In this document: piece by piece, positions 8,790 to 17,718 of the stretch | Numbering within the stretch: the first letter of the stretch is position 1 | Layout: each line of letters begins with the position of its first letter | Assembly (NCBI RefSeq): GCF_002940665.1 | Contig: NZ_MIGY01000004.1 | Span: forward strand, 62,001 to 126,000 | Reading direction: 5' to 3' | Length of the DNA: 64,000 nucleotides | From: Xanthomonas arboricola | GTDB taxonomy: Bacteria; Pseudomonadota; Gammaproteobacteria; Xanthomonadales; Xanthomonadaceae | Program-made: the position numbers and the translations under genes | Notes under the pieces: model-generated | Databases searched by the model: none | Seen by the model: the letters and a program-made list of their open reading frames with translations, nothing else | Told to the model about the DNA's origin: nothing

Positions 8790-10207
8790 GCCTGGCCCAA
8801 CTCGAACGCGAGCTCCACCACGACCTGCAACGCCTGGCCCACGGCGGCGATGCATGGACGCAGCCGCACGTGCATCCGGCCGGGCACGTGTATGACGTGG
8901 TGATCGTCGGCGCCGGCCAGAGCGGCCTGGGCGCGGCGTTCGCACTGCAACGCGAGCGCGTGCACAACGTGCTGGTCATCGATGAAAACGCCGCGGGGCA
9001 GGAAGGTCCGTGGGTGACCTATGCGCGCATGCAGACCCTGCGCACGCCCAAGCAGATCACCTCGATCGACCTGGGCGTGCCCTCGTTGACCTTCCGCGCC
9101 TGGTGGGAAGCCCAGCACGGCAGCGCCGGCTGGGACGCGCTGGACAAGATTCCACGCGGCGGCTGGATGGACTATCTGCGCTGGTACCGCGCGGTGCTGC
9201 GCCTGCCGGTGCGCAACGCCACCCAGCTGGCGCGCGTGGAGCCGGACGTGGCGCCGGGCATCCACCGCCTGCATCTGGCCATGGGCGCGCCGCTGCTCAC
9301 GCGCAAGCTGATCCTGGCCACCGGCATCCAGGGCGGCGGCCAATGGATGGTGCCGGACTGGATCAGCCGCGCCCTGCCCGCAGAGCGCTACGCGCACACC
9401 TCCGGCCACATCGACTTCGCCGCGCTGGCCGGCAAGCGCGTGGGCATCCTGGGCGGCGGCGCCTCGGCATTCGACAATGCCTGTTTCGCGCTGGAGCAAG
9501 GCGTCGCCAGTGCGGAGGTGTTCGTGCGCCGCAGCGCATTGCCGCGCATCAATCCGTTCCGCCACATGGAACAGGCCGGCATCATTCCGCGCTTTCTCAC
9601 GCTGCCGGATGCGGACAAATACCGGATGATGGCCAGCTTCTTCGCACACAACCAGCCGCCGACCAACGACACCTTCCAACGCGCCTGCGCGCATGCCGGC
9701 TTTGCGCTGCACCTGGGCGCGCCGTGGCTGGAGGTGGCCGAGCGCGATGGCCAAGTAGTGGTCCGTACGCCGCAGGGCGAGCATCGCTTCGACTTCCTCG
9801 CCGTTGCCACCGGCCTGGTCACCGACCCGCAGCTGCGCCCGGAACTGGCCGCGCTGTCCGGGCGCATCGCCTGCTGGGCCGACCGCTACCAGCCGCCGCC
9901 GGGCCAGGCCAATCCGGTATTGGATGCACATCCCTACCTGGGGCCGGGCTTCGAACTGCTGCCGCGCACGCCCGAGGATGCCGCGCTGCTGCATGGGGTG
10001 TTCGCCTTCAACTATTCGGCGCTGATCAACCACGGCCCGTCGGCGGCAGCGCTGTCCGGGCTCAAGGTCGCGCTGCCGCGGCTGGCCCGCGCGGTGGCCG
10101 ATCAGCTGTTCCTGGACGACCGCCAGGCCATCGTCGACAGCTACCTGGCCTACGACCAGCCCGAATTCGTCGGCCAATGGCCGCAACCGACCCAGGCGGT
10201 GGCATGA
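8786..10207 (+). CDS. hpyO: FAD-dependent urate hydroxylase, HpyO type
   Basis: A 473-residue flavoprotein with two Rossmann-type dinucleotide-binding motifs: VVIVGAGQSGLGAA (about residues 38-51, FAD) and VGILGGGASAFDNA (about 219-232, NAD(P)H). It belongs to the flavin-containing-monooxygenase-like group, not to the HpxO (salicylate hydroxylase-like) group. A urate hydroxylase of this kind, HpyO, was described from Xanthomonas campestris as a non-homologous replacement for HpxO. Its neighbours uraD and uraH act directly on its product 5-hydroxyisourate, so urate to 5-hydroxyisourate is the expected reaction. No cofactor-free uricase or HpxO is present in the operon, which agrees with this role. 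Confidence 0.85.
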   Translation: MSLAQLERELHHDLQRLAHGGDAWTQPHVHPAGHVYDVVIVGAGQSGLGAAFALQRERVHNVLVIDENAAGQEGPWVTYARMQTLRTPKQITSIDLGVPSLTFRAWWEAQHGSAGWDALDKIPRGGWMDYLRWYRAVLRLPVRNATQLARVEPDVAPGIHRLHLAMGAPLLTRKLILATGIQGGGQWMVPDWISRALPAERYAHTSGHIDFAALAGKRVGILGGGASAFDNACFALEQGVASAEVFVRRSALPRINPFRHMEQAGIIPRFLTLPDADKYRMMASFFAHNQPPTNDTFQRACAHAGFALHLGAPWLEVAERDGQVVVRTPQGEHRFDFLAVATGLVTDPQLRPELAALSGRIACWADRYQPPPGQANPVLDAHPYLGPGFELLPRTPEDAALLHGVFAFNYSALINHGPSAAALSGLKVALPRLARAVADQLFLDDRQAIVDSYLAYDQPEFVGQWPQPTQAVA

Positions 10208-10536
10208 GCACGCTGTCCACCCATGTGCTGGATACCGCCACCGGCCGCCCCGCCGCCGGCATCGCCTTGCGTCTGTTCGCCGACGCCGGCCTGCACTTTG
10301 CCGGGGTCACCAACCAGGACGGGCGTTGCCCCGAACTGGCCGCGCTCACGCTGCAACCCGGCCGCTACCGGCTGGAGTTCGAGGTGGCCGGCTATTGGCG
10401 TGCCACCGGCACCGCACTGCCGGACCCGCCATTCCTGGAGCAGATCCCGATCGCGTTCGGCATCGCCGACGACGGCCATTACCACGTGCCGCTGCTGCTC
10501 TCGCCGTACGGGTATTCCACCTACCGCGGCAGCTGA
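10204..10536 (+). CDS. uraH: 5-hydroxyisourate hydrolase (transthyretin-like)
   Basis: A 110-residue transthyretin-like protein ending in the diagnostic YSTYRGS tetrapeptide region. STHVLDTATGRPA at the N-terminus supplies a catalytic histidine, and GHYHVPLLLSPYGYS the C-terminal one. There is no signal peptide, so it is cytoplasmic. It hydrolyses 5-hydroxyisourate to OHCU, the substrate of UraD. It is the last gene of the urate operon and overlaps hpyO by 4 bp. Confidence 0.92.
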   Translation: MSTLSTHVLDTATGRPAAGIALRLFADAGLHFAGVTNQDGRCPELAALTLQPGRYRLEFEVAGYWRATGTALPDPPFLEQIPIAFGIADDGHYHVPLLLSPYGYSTYRGS

Positions 10537-10640
10537 GCGGCAGCCGCTTCGGCAACGGACCGGCGGGGCATACGCCGCGTTGCGCATCGGCCCCGTAGAA
10601 TGGCGCCTTTCCGGCGACAGGCCGGGGCCCCGGAATTGTC

Positions 10641-11114
10641 ATGATCCACAACGATGTACTGCGCAGCATCCGCTACATGCTCGACCTCAGCGACGACAAG
10701 GTAGTGGAGATCACCCACCTGGCCGACCCGGAGTTCGCGCTCGACAAGCCGCAGGTACAGGCCTGGCTGAAGAAGGAGGACGAGCCCGGCTTCGAGCCCT
10801 GCACCGACGCGATGCTGGCGCGCTTCCTCGACGGCCTGGTGCTGCGTTTTCGCGGCCGTGACGAAAGCCAGCCGGTACGTCCGCTGGAAACCCGCGTCGG
10901 CAACAACCTGGTGCTGAAGAAACTGCGCGTGGCCTTCGAGCTGAAAGACGTGGACATGCACGCCATCTTCGCCAGCGCCGGCTTCCCGCTGTCCAAACCG
11001 GAACTGTCTGCGCTATTCCGCCAGCCCGGCCACAAGAATTTCCGCCCCTGCGGCGACCAGCTGCTGCGCGCTTTCCTCAAGGGCCTGACCGCCCGGATGC
11101 GCGAAGCGGGGTGA
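10641..11114 (+). CDS. DUF1456 family protein (YehS-like)
   Basis: A 157-residue protein of the DUF1456/YehS family. It is built of two similar halves of about 70 residues: IHNDVLRSIRYMLDLSDDKVVEI with a matching NNLVLKKLRVAFELKDVDMHAIF, and FEPCTDAMLARFLDGLVLRFRG with a matching FRPCGDQLLRAFLKGLTARMRE. Function unknown. It starts 104 bp after uraH and is probably a separate unit. Confidence 0.8.
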   Translation: MIHNDVLRSIRYMLDLSDDKVVEITHLADPEFALDKPQVQAWLKKEDEPGFEPCTDAMLARFLDGLVLRFRGRDESQPVRPLETRVGNNLVLKKLRVAFELKDVDMHAIFASAGFPLSKPELSALFRQPGHKNFRPCGDQLLRAFLKGLTARMREAG

Positions 11115-11273
11115 CGACCTGATACCGAGGTCGGCCTGGTTTGGCCTGATCGTGCGACGACGCCGCGACTTGAATTCGCAGGTTTTTAGCGCAGTTTTCG
11201 TGTATCTCGAAGTGGCTGGATGGTGTCGATGGATCGATCGTGGAGCGGTCGATCTGTTGCTTGGCTGCAGGGC

Positions 11274-11375
11274 CCTTGCCCGCCCACCATCGCAGGACAC
11301 GCCGTGAATCCGTCCATGGAGGCTCTTACGCGGCATCCATGCCGCGTAAGGTCCCGCGACGGTAGGCGGGCAAGG
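11274..11375. repeat. MITE-like element, copy 1
   Basis: A 102-bp unit bounded by 25-bp inverted repeats (11274-11298 and 11351-11375) that match at 22 of 25 positions and begin ccttgcccgcc. Inside, next to the right arm, is a perfect 26-bp hairpin (11325-11350, ttacgcggcat with its complement around a CC centre). No coding capacity. It resembles a miniature inverted-repeat element or a structured intergenic repeat. Confidence 0.65.
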
Positions 11376-11562
11376 ACCAAGCGCGATGGTCGGTGTGCTT
11401 GGTGCAAGCAATGCACGACGTGCGTTGTTCGGATTGTGGGAGCCCAGTGAGCCCCTCAATCGAAGCCGAGCAACAGGCAAGCGTTGAACAAGGCGATCTC
11501 AAACTCCTCGGCGTTCCAAAGCAAAAACGGGTTTTGACCCGGCCACCGACCAACGCTCTGGT

Positions 11563-11665
11563 GCGGTGTCCTCGTCGATTGCGGGACCGTGTGGCGGCAT
11601 GGATGCCGCCACCAAGCCTCCACGGATGAATTCACGGCGTGTCCCGCGAGCGGTGAGGGCACCGC
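11563..11665. repeat. MITE-like element, copy 2 (inverted relative to copy 1)
   Basis: A 103-bp unit with 25-bp inverted arms (11563-11587 and 11641-11665, 20 of 25 matching) and an inner 18-bp hairpin (ggcggcat/atgccgcc, 11593-11610). The segment agcctccacggatgaattca and the following cggcgt match the reverse complement of copy 1. Arms end in gcgggac/gtcccgc in both copies, so the two are diverged members of one family placed head to head about 190 bp apart. Confidence 0.6.
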
Positions 11666-11745
11666 ATGCTCGACCGACCAGGCGTTTGACCTAGCTGTTG
11701 ACTGCAGCTAGGCGTGTGCCTGGCATCTTTGCTCGTGGTCTTGTA

Positions 11746-13863
11746 TCACGCCGCAGCCGCCAGGCGCGGCCGGCGTGCATCCAGACGGAACACCGCTACC
11801 GCTTCGCTCAGTTCCACCGCCTGCTCTTCCATCGCTCGTGCTGCGGCGGAGGCCTCTTCCACCAGTGCGGCATTGCGCTGGGTGGTTTCGTCCATGTCGT
11901 TGACCGTGCGGGCGACCTGCTCGATGCCGGACGACTGCTCGCGCGATGCCGCGGAAATTTCCGCGATCAAGGTGGTGACCTGCTGCACCGACTGCACGAT
12001 CTGCTGCATCGTCTGCCCGGCCTGATCCACGCGCGCGCTGCCACGCTCCACGCTGTCCACCGAGGCATCGATCAGGTGCTTGATCTCCTTGGCCGCGCCG
12101 GCCGAACGCTGCGCCAGCGCGCGCACTTCCGAGGCGACCACGGCGAAACCACGGCCCTGTTCGCCCGCCCGTGCGGCTTCCACCGCCGCGTTCAAGGCCA
12201 GGATGTTGGTCTGGAACGCGATGCCGTCGATGACGCTGATGATCTCGGCGATCTTCTTCGACGAGACCTCGATCTCGCCCATGGTGTCGACCACGCTGGC
12301 CACCATCTCGCCGCCGCGGCCGGCGATCTCCGCGGCCGCCTGCGCGCCGCGGCTGGCCTGCTGCGCGGTGTCGGCGTTCTGGCGCACGGTGGAGGTGAGT
12401 TCTTCCATCGAGGCGGCGGTTTCTTCCAGGTTGGCGGCCTGCTGTTCGGTGCGCTGCGCCAGGTCGTTGTTGCCGGCGGCAATCTCCGCCGAGGCGGTGC
12501 GGATGGTCTGCGCGGCCAGGGTGATGTCGCCGACGATATCGGTCAGGCGCTGCACGGTGGCGTTGGCATCGTCGCGCATGCGCGCGAACACGCCTTGCTG
12601 GTTGCCGTGCATGCGCGCGGTCAGGTCGCCATCGGCAATCGCCTTGAGCAGTTGCGACAGCTCGGCCAGGTTCTGGTCCACGTTCTGCATCAGGCCGTTG
12701 ACGCCGCTGACCATGGCGCGGAATTCGAACTGGTAGGCCTCTGCATTTCCGCGCGTGGCGAAGTCGCCGGCCGCAGCTGCGTCGACCAGGCCACGGATTT
12801 CGCCGTTGATCGCCGCCAGGTTGCGCTTGGTGGTGTCCATCGCCTCGGTGATCTGCGCCTTCTCGCCCGGCAGGCGCGGCATGTCCACCGACATGTCGCC
12901 CACCGCGTAATGCTGCATCACCTGCAGCATGTTGCCGATCAGACCGACCTGTGCGCCGATCAGGCCATTGGTGTCGTCGACCATGCGGCCGTACGCGCCC
13001 GGGAAGGCCTGCGCATCCATGCGGTAACTCATCTGCCCGGCTTCGTGGCGCTGCGCCATGTCGGCCTGCGCGGTAGAGACATCGCTGAGCGTGTTGACCA
13101 CCTGGCCCATGGCCTGGCCGAGCAGACCGATTTCATCGCGATTGCTGACCGCCGCACGCGCCGACAGATCGCCGGCTGCCACCTGGCGCGCCGCGCGTGC
13201 GACGTGTTCGATCGGGCGCACGATCGAGCGACGGATCCACCAGCCCAGCACCGCCACCAGGCACAACGCCGCCACGATGGTGGCCACCGCCGACAGCACC
13301 AGCTTGTGCTGCGCCGATTGCGAGCCTGCCAGCACCGCCGCATCGACCAGGGTCTTGCTGCGCGTCACCAGCGCTTCCAGCGTCTGGCTGGGCGCGCGGT
13401 CCTGGCCCTTGACCAGCTGATCGCCCACCTGGGTGTCGTAGCCGGCCTCGGCAAACTTGTCCAGCGCCGCTTCGTAATTGCTCTGCAAGATCAGATGCGC
13501 CTTGGCAAAGTCCTGCGCCAGGGTGCGCGCCTGCGGGTCCTGGGTTGCCGTGGCCAGCGCCTCGGTGCTGGCCTGCACCTTCTTGCCCTGCTCGCGGAAG
13601 GCAGTCAGATGCATGTCCAACTGCGCCGGATCGCGCCCGCGGATCAGCACGTTCTTCCATTCCTGCACCTGCAAGCGGAAATCGCGGGTGATCTCTTCGC
13701 TGCTGGAGGCCTGCGCCACCTCCGGCGGCACCTTGCCCGACAGACTCAGCCACGCCGTGCCCAGACCGCCGAGGGCGCACAGCAGGATGACCGACAGACC
13801 CAGCGCGAGCGCGCCGAGCAGCTTGCTTTGCAGGCTGACGAATTTCGGGGTGACAGCAGACAT
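11746..13863 (-). CDS. Methyl-accepting chemotaxis protein
   Basis: A 705-residue receptor. TM1 spans about residues 15-38, a periplasmic four-helix-like sensing domain about 40-187, and TM2 about 188-210. A HAMP domain follows ([24 protein letters not shown]), with a second HAMP-like segment near 440. The C-terminal coiled-coil signalling domain has its hairpin tip at about 548-577 ([20 protein letters not shown]). There is no C-terminal NWETF-type tether for CheR/CheB. Ligand unknown. It is convergent with the DUF1456 gene and divergent from hrpB. Confidence 0.92.
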   Translation of the reverse strand: MSAVTPKFVSLQSKLLGALALGLSVILLCALGGLGTAWLSLSGKVPPEVAQASSSEEITRDFRLQVQEWKNVLIRGRDPAQLDMHLTAFREQGKKVQASTEALATATQDPQARTLAQDFAKAHLILQSNYEAALDKFAEAGYDTQVGDQLVKGQDRAPSQTLEALVTRSKTLVDAAVLAGSQSAQHKLVLSAVATIVAALCLVAVLGWWIRRSIVRPIEHVARAARQVAAGDLSARAAVSNRDEIGLLGQAMGQVVNTLSDVSTAQADMAQRHEAGQMSYRMDAQAFPGAYGRMVDDTNGLIGAQVGLIGNMLQVMQHYAVGDMSVDMPRLPGEKAQITEAMDTTKRNLAAINGEIRGLVDAAAAGDFATRGNAEAYQFEFRAMVSGVNGLMQNVDQNLAELSQLLKAIADGDLTARMHGNQQGVFARMRDDANATVQRLTDIVGDITLAAQTIRTASAEIAAGNNDLAQRTEQQAANLEETAASMEELTSTVRQNADTAQQASRGAQAAAEIAGRGGEMVASVVDTMGEIEVSSKKIAEIISVIDGIAFQTNILALNAAVEAARAGEQGRGFAVVASEVRALAQRSAGAAKEIKHLIDASVDSVERGSARVDQAGQTMQQIVQSVQQVTTLIAEISAASREQSSGIEQVARTVNDMDETTQRNAALVEEASAAARAMEEQAVELSEAVAVFRLDARRPRLAAAA

Positions 13864-14045
13864 GGTGCATCCAGATCGTGGATTACATCGGTTGTCGACA
13901 TGTGTCTTACCGATCTGAAGCAGCGCCGGCCGCCGGAATCATCGCTTGAATGCCCGAAGAGGTGAGCACTTCCGGATTCCCTGACAGGCTTCACCCGACG
14001 GCCAACCATCGCGCCATCTGTGGCGGCCCCGTATCCTTCCCGCGC

Positions 14046-16547
14046 ATGACCGAGCCTGCTTTTCCGATCGCCCCACTGCTGCCGCAGCTCCGCGACAGCC
14101 TGGCCGCCCATCCGCGGCTGGTGCTGGAAGCCCCGCCCGGGGCCGGCAAGACCACCCAGGTACCGCTGGCCTTGCTGGACGCATCCTGGCTGGCCGGTCG
14201 CAAGATCGTGATGCTCGAGCCGCGTCGCGTCGCCGCCCGCAGCGCCGCGGTGTTCATGGCGCGCCAGCTGGGCGAGCCGGTCGGCGAGACCGTGGGCTAC
14301 CGCATCCGCTTCGAGAACAGGACCTCCGCACGTACCCGCATCGAGGTCGTCACCGAGGGCATCCTGACCCGGCTGATCCAGGACGACCCGATGCTGGAGC
14401 ACGTCGGCGCGCTGCTGTTCGACGAATTCCACGAGCGCCATCTGGCCGGCGACCTCGGCCTGGCGCTGGCGCTGGACGTGCAGGCGCAGGTGCGCGAGGA
14501 CCTGCGCATCGTGGCGATGTCGGCCACGCTGGATGGCGAGCGCCTGGCCGGCTTTCTCGACGCACCGCGCCTGAGCAGCGCCGGGCGCAGTTTCCCGGTG
14601 GAGATCGCGCATTTTCCCGCGCGCCGCGACGAAGCGCTGGAGCCGCAGACCCGGCGCGCGGTGGAACACGCCTTGGCCACACATCCGGGCGATGTGCTGG
14701 TGTTCCTGCCCGGCCAACGCGAGATCGCACGCGTGCACGGCGCGCTGCAGGACGTGCTGGACCCGGCCGTGCAGGTGCTGCCGCTGCATGGCGAGCTGTC
14801 GGTGGAAGCGCAAAGCCGGGTGCTGCAGCCCGACCCGTCAGGGCACCGCCGCGTGGTGCTGGCGACCAACGTCGCCGAGTCTTCGGTGACCCTGCCCGGC
14901 GTGCGCGTGGTCATCGACAGCGGGCTGGCGCGCGAGCCGCATTACGATCCCAACAGCGGTTTCTCGCGGCTGGACATCGCCACCATTGCGCAGGCCTCGG
15001 CCGACCAGCGTGCCGGCCGCGCCGGGCGTGTGGCCAGTGGCTGGGCATACCGGCTATGGCCGCAATCGCAACGGCTGGAACCCCAGCGGCGCGCCGAGAT
15101 CACCCACGTGGAGCTGGCCGGTCTGGCGCTGGAACTGGCGGCCTGGGGCAGCGCCGCACTGCGTTTCGTCGATGCCCCGCCGGCCGGCGCGCTGGCTGCC
15201 GCGCACGAGTTGCTGCAGCGACTGGGCGCGCTCACCGACGGCGGCGGCATCACCGCGCTGGGTCGGCGCATGCTCGCGCTGGGTACGCATCCGCGCCTGG
15301 CCGCGATGCTGGCGCAGGCCGGCGATGCGGCCCGCGTGGCGCTGGCCTGCGACCTGGCCGCCTTGCTGGAAGCGCGCGACCCGCTGCGTCAGGGCGGCGA
15401 TGGACTGGCCGCGCGCTGGCGCGCACTGGCCGCCTTCCGGCAAGGCCGCAGCGCGCACGATGCCAACCGCGGCGGCCTGGCCGCGATCGACAGCGCCGCC
15501 AAGCAATGGCGACGCCGGCTGCGCTGCGACAGCGCCCCGCCCGCCAGCGTGGAAGCGCATGCACTCGGCGACCTGCTCTCGCACGCCTTCCCCGACCGCA
15601 TTGCCGCGCGCCATACCAACGACCCGCTGCGCTACCTGCTTGCCAACGGCCGCAGCGCGCGCCTGTTCGACCACAGCGACCTGCGCGGCGAACCCTGGCT
15701 GGTCGCCAGCGAACTGCGTTACGAAGCCAAGGACGCGTTATTGCTACGCGCCGCGCCGGTGGACGAAGGCTATCTGCGCCACAGCGTGCCGGAGCGCTTC
15801 GTGCAGCAGGATCTGGTGCAGTGGGATGCGGACAAGCGCGCCCTGGTGGCGCGCCGGCAATCCAGCTTCGACCGCATCGTGCTCGACAGCCGCCCGGCCG
15901 GCCGCGTCGATCCGGCGCAGGCCGCCGACGCATTGACCGAGGCAGTGCGTCAATTGGGCCTGGATGCCTTGCCCTGGACCGACGGCCTGCGCCAATGGCG
16001 CGCACGCCTGCAGTCGTTACGCGCCTGGATGCCCGAGCTTGCGCTGCCCGACCTGTCAGACACCGCGTTGCTGGAGACACTGGACACTTGGCTGCGCCCG
16101 GCCTTCGCCGGCAAGACCCGCCTGGATGCGCTGGACGAGGCCACACTGGGCGAAGCGCTCAAGGCCGCCCTGCCGTGGGACCGCCGCCAGCTGATCGATC
16201 GCCACGCGCCCACCCGCATCGGCGTGCCCTCGGGCATGGAACGGCAGATCGTCTACGCCCTCGACCACGCCGAGCAGCCGTTGCCGCCGGTGCTGGCGGT
16301 CAAGTTGCAGGAACTGTTCGGCCTGGCCGACACCCCGCGCGTCGCCGACGGTCGCATCCCGCTGACCCTGCATCTGCTCTCGCCAGGTGGGCGCCCGTTG
16401 CAGGTCACGCAGGATTTGAAAAGCTTCTGGGTCACCACATACCCGGATGTCAGGAAGGAGATGAAGGGACGGTATCCCAGACATCCGTGGCCGGAAGATC
16501 CATGGTCCGCAACTGCAACCCATCGGGCAAAACCGCGCGGCACCTGA
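14046..16547 (+). CDS. hrpB: ATP-dependent helicase HrpB (DExH-box)
   Basis: An 833-residue DExH helicase. Walker A is PPGAGKTTQVP (about 30-40), Walker B/box II is DEFH (126-129), motif III SAT follows near 160, and motif VI is seen in SADQRAGRAGRVASG. The C-terminal HrpB-specific region ends in PLTLHLLSPGGRPLQVTQDLKSFW..YPDVRKEMKGRYPRHPWPEDP, the family signature. The start MTEPAFPIAPLLPQLRDSL at 14046 matches the family; 32 upstream codons do not. This is the RNA-helicase-like HrpB of enterobacteria and must not be confused with the type III secretion hrpB operon. Confidence 0.92.
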   Translation: MTEPAFPIAPLLPQLRDSLAAHPRLVLEAPPGAGKTTQVPLALLDASWLAGRKIVMLEPRRVAARSAAVFMARQLGEPVGETVGYRIRFENRTSARTRIEVVTEGILTRLIQDDPMLEHVGALLFDEFHERHLAGDLGLALALDVQAQVREDLRIVAMSATLDGERLAGFLDAPRLSSAGRSFPVEIAHFPARRDEALEPQTRRAVEHALATHPGDVLVFLPGQREIARVHGALQDVLDPAVQVLPLHGELSVEAQSRVLQPDPSGHRRVVLATNVAESSVTLPGVRVVIDSGLAREPHYDPNSGFSRLDIATIAQASADQRAGRAGRVASGWAYRLWPQSQRLEPQRRAEITHVELAGLALELAAWGSAALRFVDAPPAGALAAAHELLQRLGALTDGGGITALGRRMLALGTHPRLAAMLAQAGDAARVALACDLAALLEARDPLRQGGDGLAARWRALAAFRQGRSAHDANRGGLAAIDSAAKQWRRRLRCDSAPPASVEAHALGDLLSHAFPDRIAARHTNDPLRYLLANGRSARLFDHSDLRGEPWLVASELRYEAKDALLLRAAPVDEGYLRHSVPERFVQQDLVQWDADKRALVARRQSSFDRIVLDSRPAGRVDPAQAADALTEAVRQLGLDALPWTDGLRQWRARLQSLRAWMPELALPDLSDTALLETLDTWLRPAFAGKTRLDALDEATLGEALKAALPWDRRQLIDRHAPTRIGVPSGMERQIVYALDHAEQPLPPVLAVKLQELFGLADTPRVADGRIPLTLHLLSPGGRPLQVTQDLKSFWVTTYPDVRKEMKGRYPRHPWPEDPWSATATHRAKPRGT

Positions 16548-16876
16548 TATGAGCCCCTCTCCCCTCGGGAGAGGGGTTGGGGTTAGGGTACGGGGAGAAG
16601 CCCATGCGCTGCTCAAGCGCACGTGGCTTCGGCCGTACCCTCATCCGCCCCTGTGGGGTACCTTCTCCCGGCCTGAGAAGGGAGTCGACGTCGACACCGG
16701 CCAGGTCGGGCTTCTGCCGCATCCAGTTAACTACCGAATCCAGGTAAGCACCGATCACAGCATCGCCCCGCATCGTTACTTAACCGCAACCCAAACAAGC
16801 CCTAGCACCGCTAACACCGTCTATACGCAGCAGCCCACACACTGCGGCCCACGTACTCAGAAAGGAAACGCCTCCA
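16548..16876. other. Intergenic region after hrpB
   Basis: A 329-bp region. Its first half is a copy of the dispersed repeat (16554-16684); the second half should hold the promoter of the small membrane protein at 16877, whose ribosome-binding site is AGAAAGGA just upstream. Confidence 0.5.
16554..16684. repeat. Dispersed intergenic repeat, copy 2
   Basis: The left arm reads gggagaggggttggggttag followed by ggtacgg, the right arm ccgtaccctcatccgcccc then taccttctcccgg. GGGTACGG and CCGTACCC are exact inverted partners. It matches the copy at 4137-4243 in both arms, with a different centre. It starts 6 bp after the hrpB stop and may act as its 3' structure. Confidence 0.65.
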
Positions 16877-17308
16877 ATGAGCAAGCTGACTGTGATCACC
16901 GAACGCGCCCTGGAGCGTGCCCTGGAACTGGCTGGCAATGCTGGCGACCACCTGCGTCATGCCGCGTCCAACGCTGGTGACCAGGCCCGTAATGCAGGCA
17001 GCAGCCTGCGTCATTTCGGCCCCGGCGCCAGCGAGTGGCTGAAGACCGGCGCTGCATTGGGTGCCGTGCGCACCGGCGGCAAGGTCGTCGGCAAAGTGGT
17101 CAAGCGCAATCCGGCCGTCACCGTGGCTGCTGCCGTCGCCGGCCTGGGCCTGATCGGCTATGCCGTCTATCGCAAGCGCCAGCGTGACCAGCAGGTCCTC
17201 GGCGGTAACGTGCACCGCCTGGATCGCGAAAACGCCAGCAATGCCAGCGCACGTCGCGCGGCCTACCAGCGCCGCGGTGCAGTGACGCCGAGCGACGGCA
17301 TCGAATAA
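16877..17308 (+). CDS. Hypothetical single-pass membrane protein
   Basis: A 143-residue protein with no family I can name. The N-terminal third is Ala/Gly/Asn rich with repeated AGNAGDHLRHAASNAGDQARNAGSSLRHFG, suggesting an amphipathic helix. One membrane segment lies at about residues 74-96 (PAVTVAAAVAGLGLIGYAVYRKR), followed by a basic, polar tail. An AGGA-type ribosome-binding site precedes the ATG, and a strong terminator follows, so this is a well-defined monocistronic gene. Confidence 0.75.
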   Translation: MSKLTVITERALERALELAGNAGDHLRHAASNAGDQARNAGSSLRHFGPGASEWLKTGAALGAVRTGGKVVGKVVKRNPAVTVAAAVAGLGLIGYAVYRKRQRDQQVLGGNVHRLDRENASNASARRAAYQRRGAVTPSDGIE

Positions 17309-17706
17309 GCCGCCCTTCCAGGCACGAACAAAAACGCCACGGCCCTGCGCCGTGGCGTTTTTGTTTGTGGATGACATCGGCGTGACCATCACATCGCTAA
17401 GTCATCGACACTCACGTGGTCGAAGAATGCGACACACCATGTGCGGGTCAGGACCATCACCGACCACGTGAATCGCGTTGCCTGTCCGCACTCGCGCCCC
17501 TCTCATCACGCATGTCCTGAAGCATCGCGGGTCGACCCATCGTTGAAGTGGATCGGCCATCCAGACACGCAACCGTTGCATCCTTCCTGCGTTACCAATC
17601 CAGTGGGTAATGCTGCATGGGCGGTGCAGTAAAGCGACCGGTATACCGAATGCGTCAACTCAGCGTCGCGTACGGTGAAGCGACCGTCGTACCGGATGCA
17701 TCACGC
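17309..17706. other. Intergenic region between convergent genes
   Basis: A 398-bp region between the small membrane protein and rluE, which converge. It contains the terminator at 17330-17362 and, at its right end, a diverged tandem repeat that runs into the rluE stop. No other gene is apparent. Confidence 0.5.
17330..17362 (+). terminator. Rho-independent terminator
   Basis: A perfect 14-bp stem (aaaacgccacggc with its complement gccgtggcgtttt) around a cctgc loop, followed by a T-rich run. It lies 21 bp after the hypothetical membrane protein gene. Confidence 0.9.
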
Positions 17707-17718
17707 TCAGCGTCGCGT
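17632..17718. repeat. Diverged tandem duplication at the 3' end of rluE
   Basis: Two units of about 40 bp, period 46-47 (17632-17671 and 17678-17718), share aagcgaccg, taccg, atgc and tcagcgtcgcgt. The second unit covers the last codons and stop of rluE; the first lies just beyond the stop. Confidence 0.6.

Larger units (their letters stand above)
11115..11745. other. Non-coding region holding two MITE-like elements
   Basis: This 631-bp region lies between the convergent DUF1456 and chemotaxis-receptor genes. It holds two palindromic elements in opposite orientation (11274-11375 and 11563-11665). The short open frames inside it have no protein-like composition and change between the two copies. 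Confidence 0.6.

Noticed and set aside
8762-10186. Long minus-strand open frame opposite hpyO
   Set aside because: Antisense shadow of a clear flavoprotein gene; Arg/Gln/His-rich translation without motifs.
11220-11450. Small proteins inside the MITE-like region
   Set aside because: The frames coincide with palindromes and are not kept between the two element copies.
11698-13965. 755-codon plus-strand open frame opposite the chemotaxis receptor
   Set aside because: The minus-strand frame encodes an unmistakable receptor; the other is its shadow.
14046-16547. hrpB as part of the type III secretion cluster
   Set aside because: Helicase motifs show this is the DExH helicase HrpB; the shared name is coincidental.
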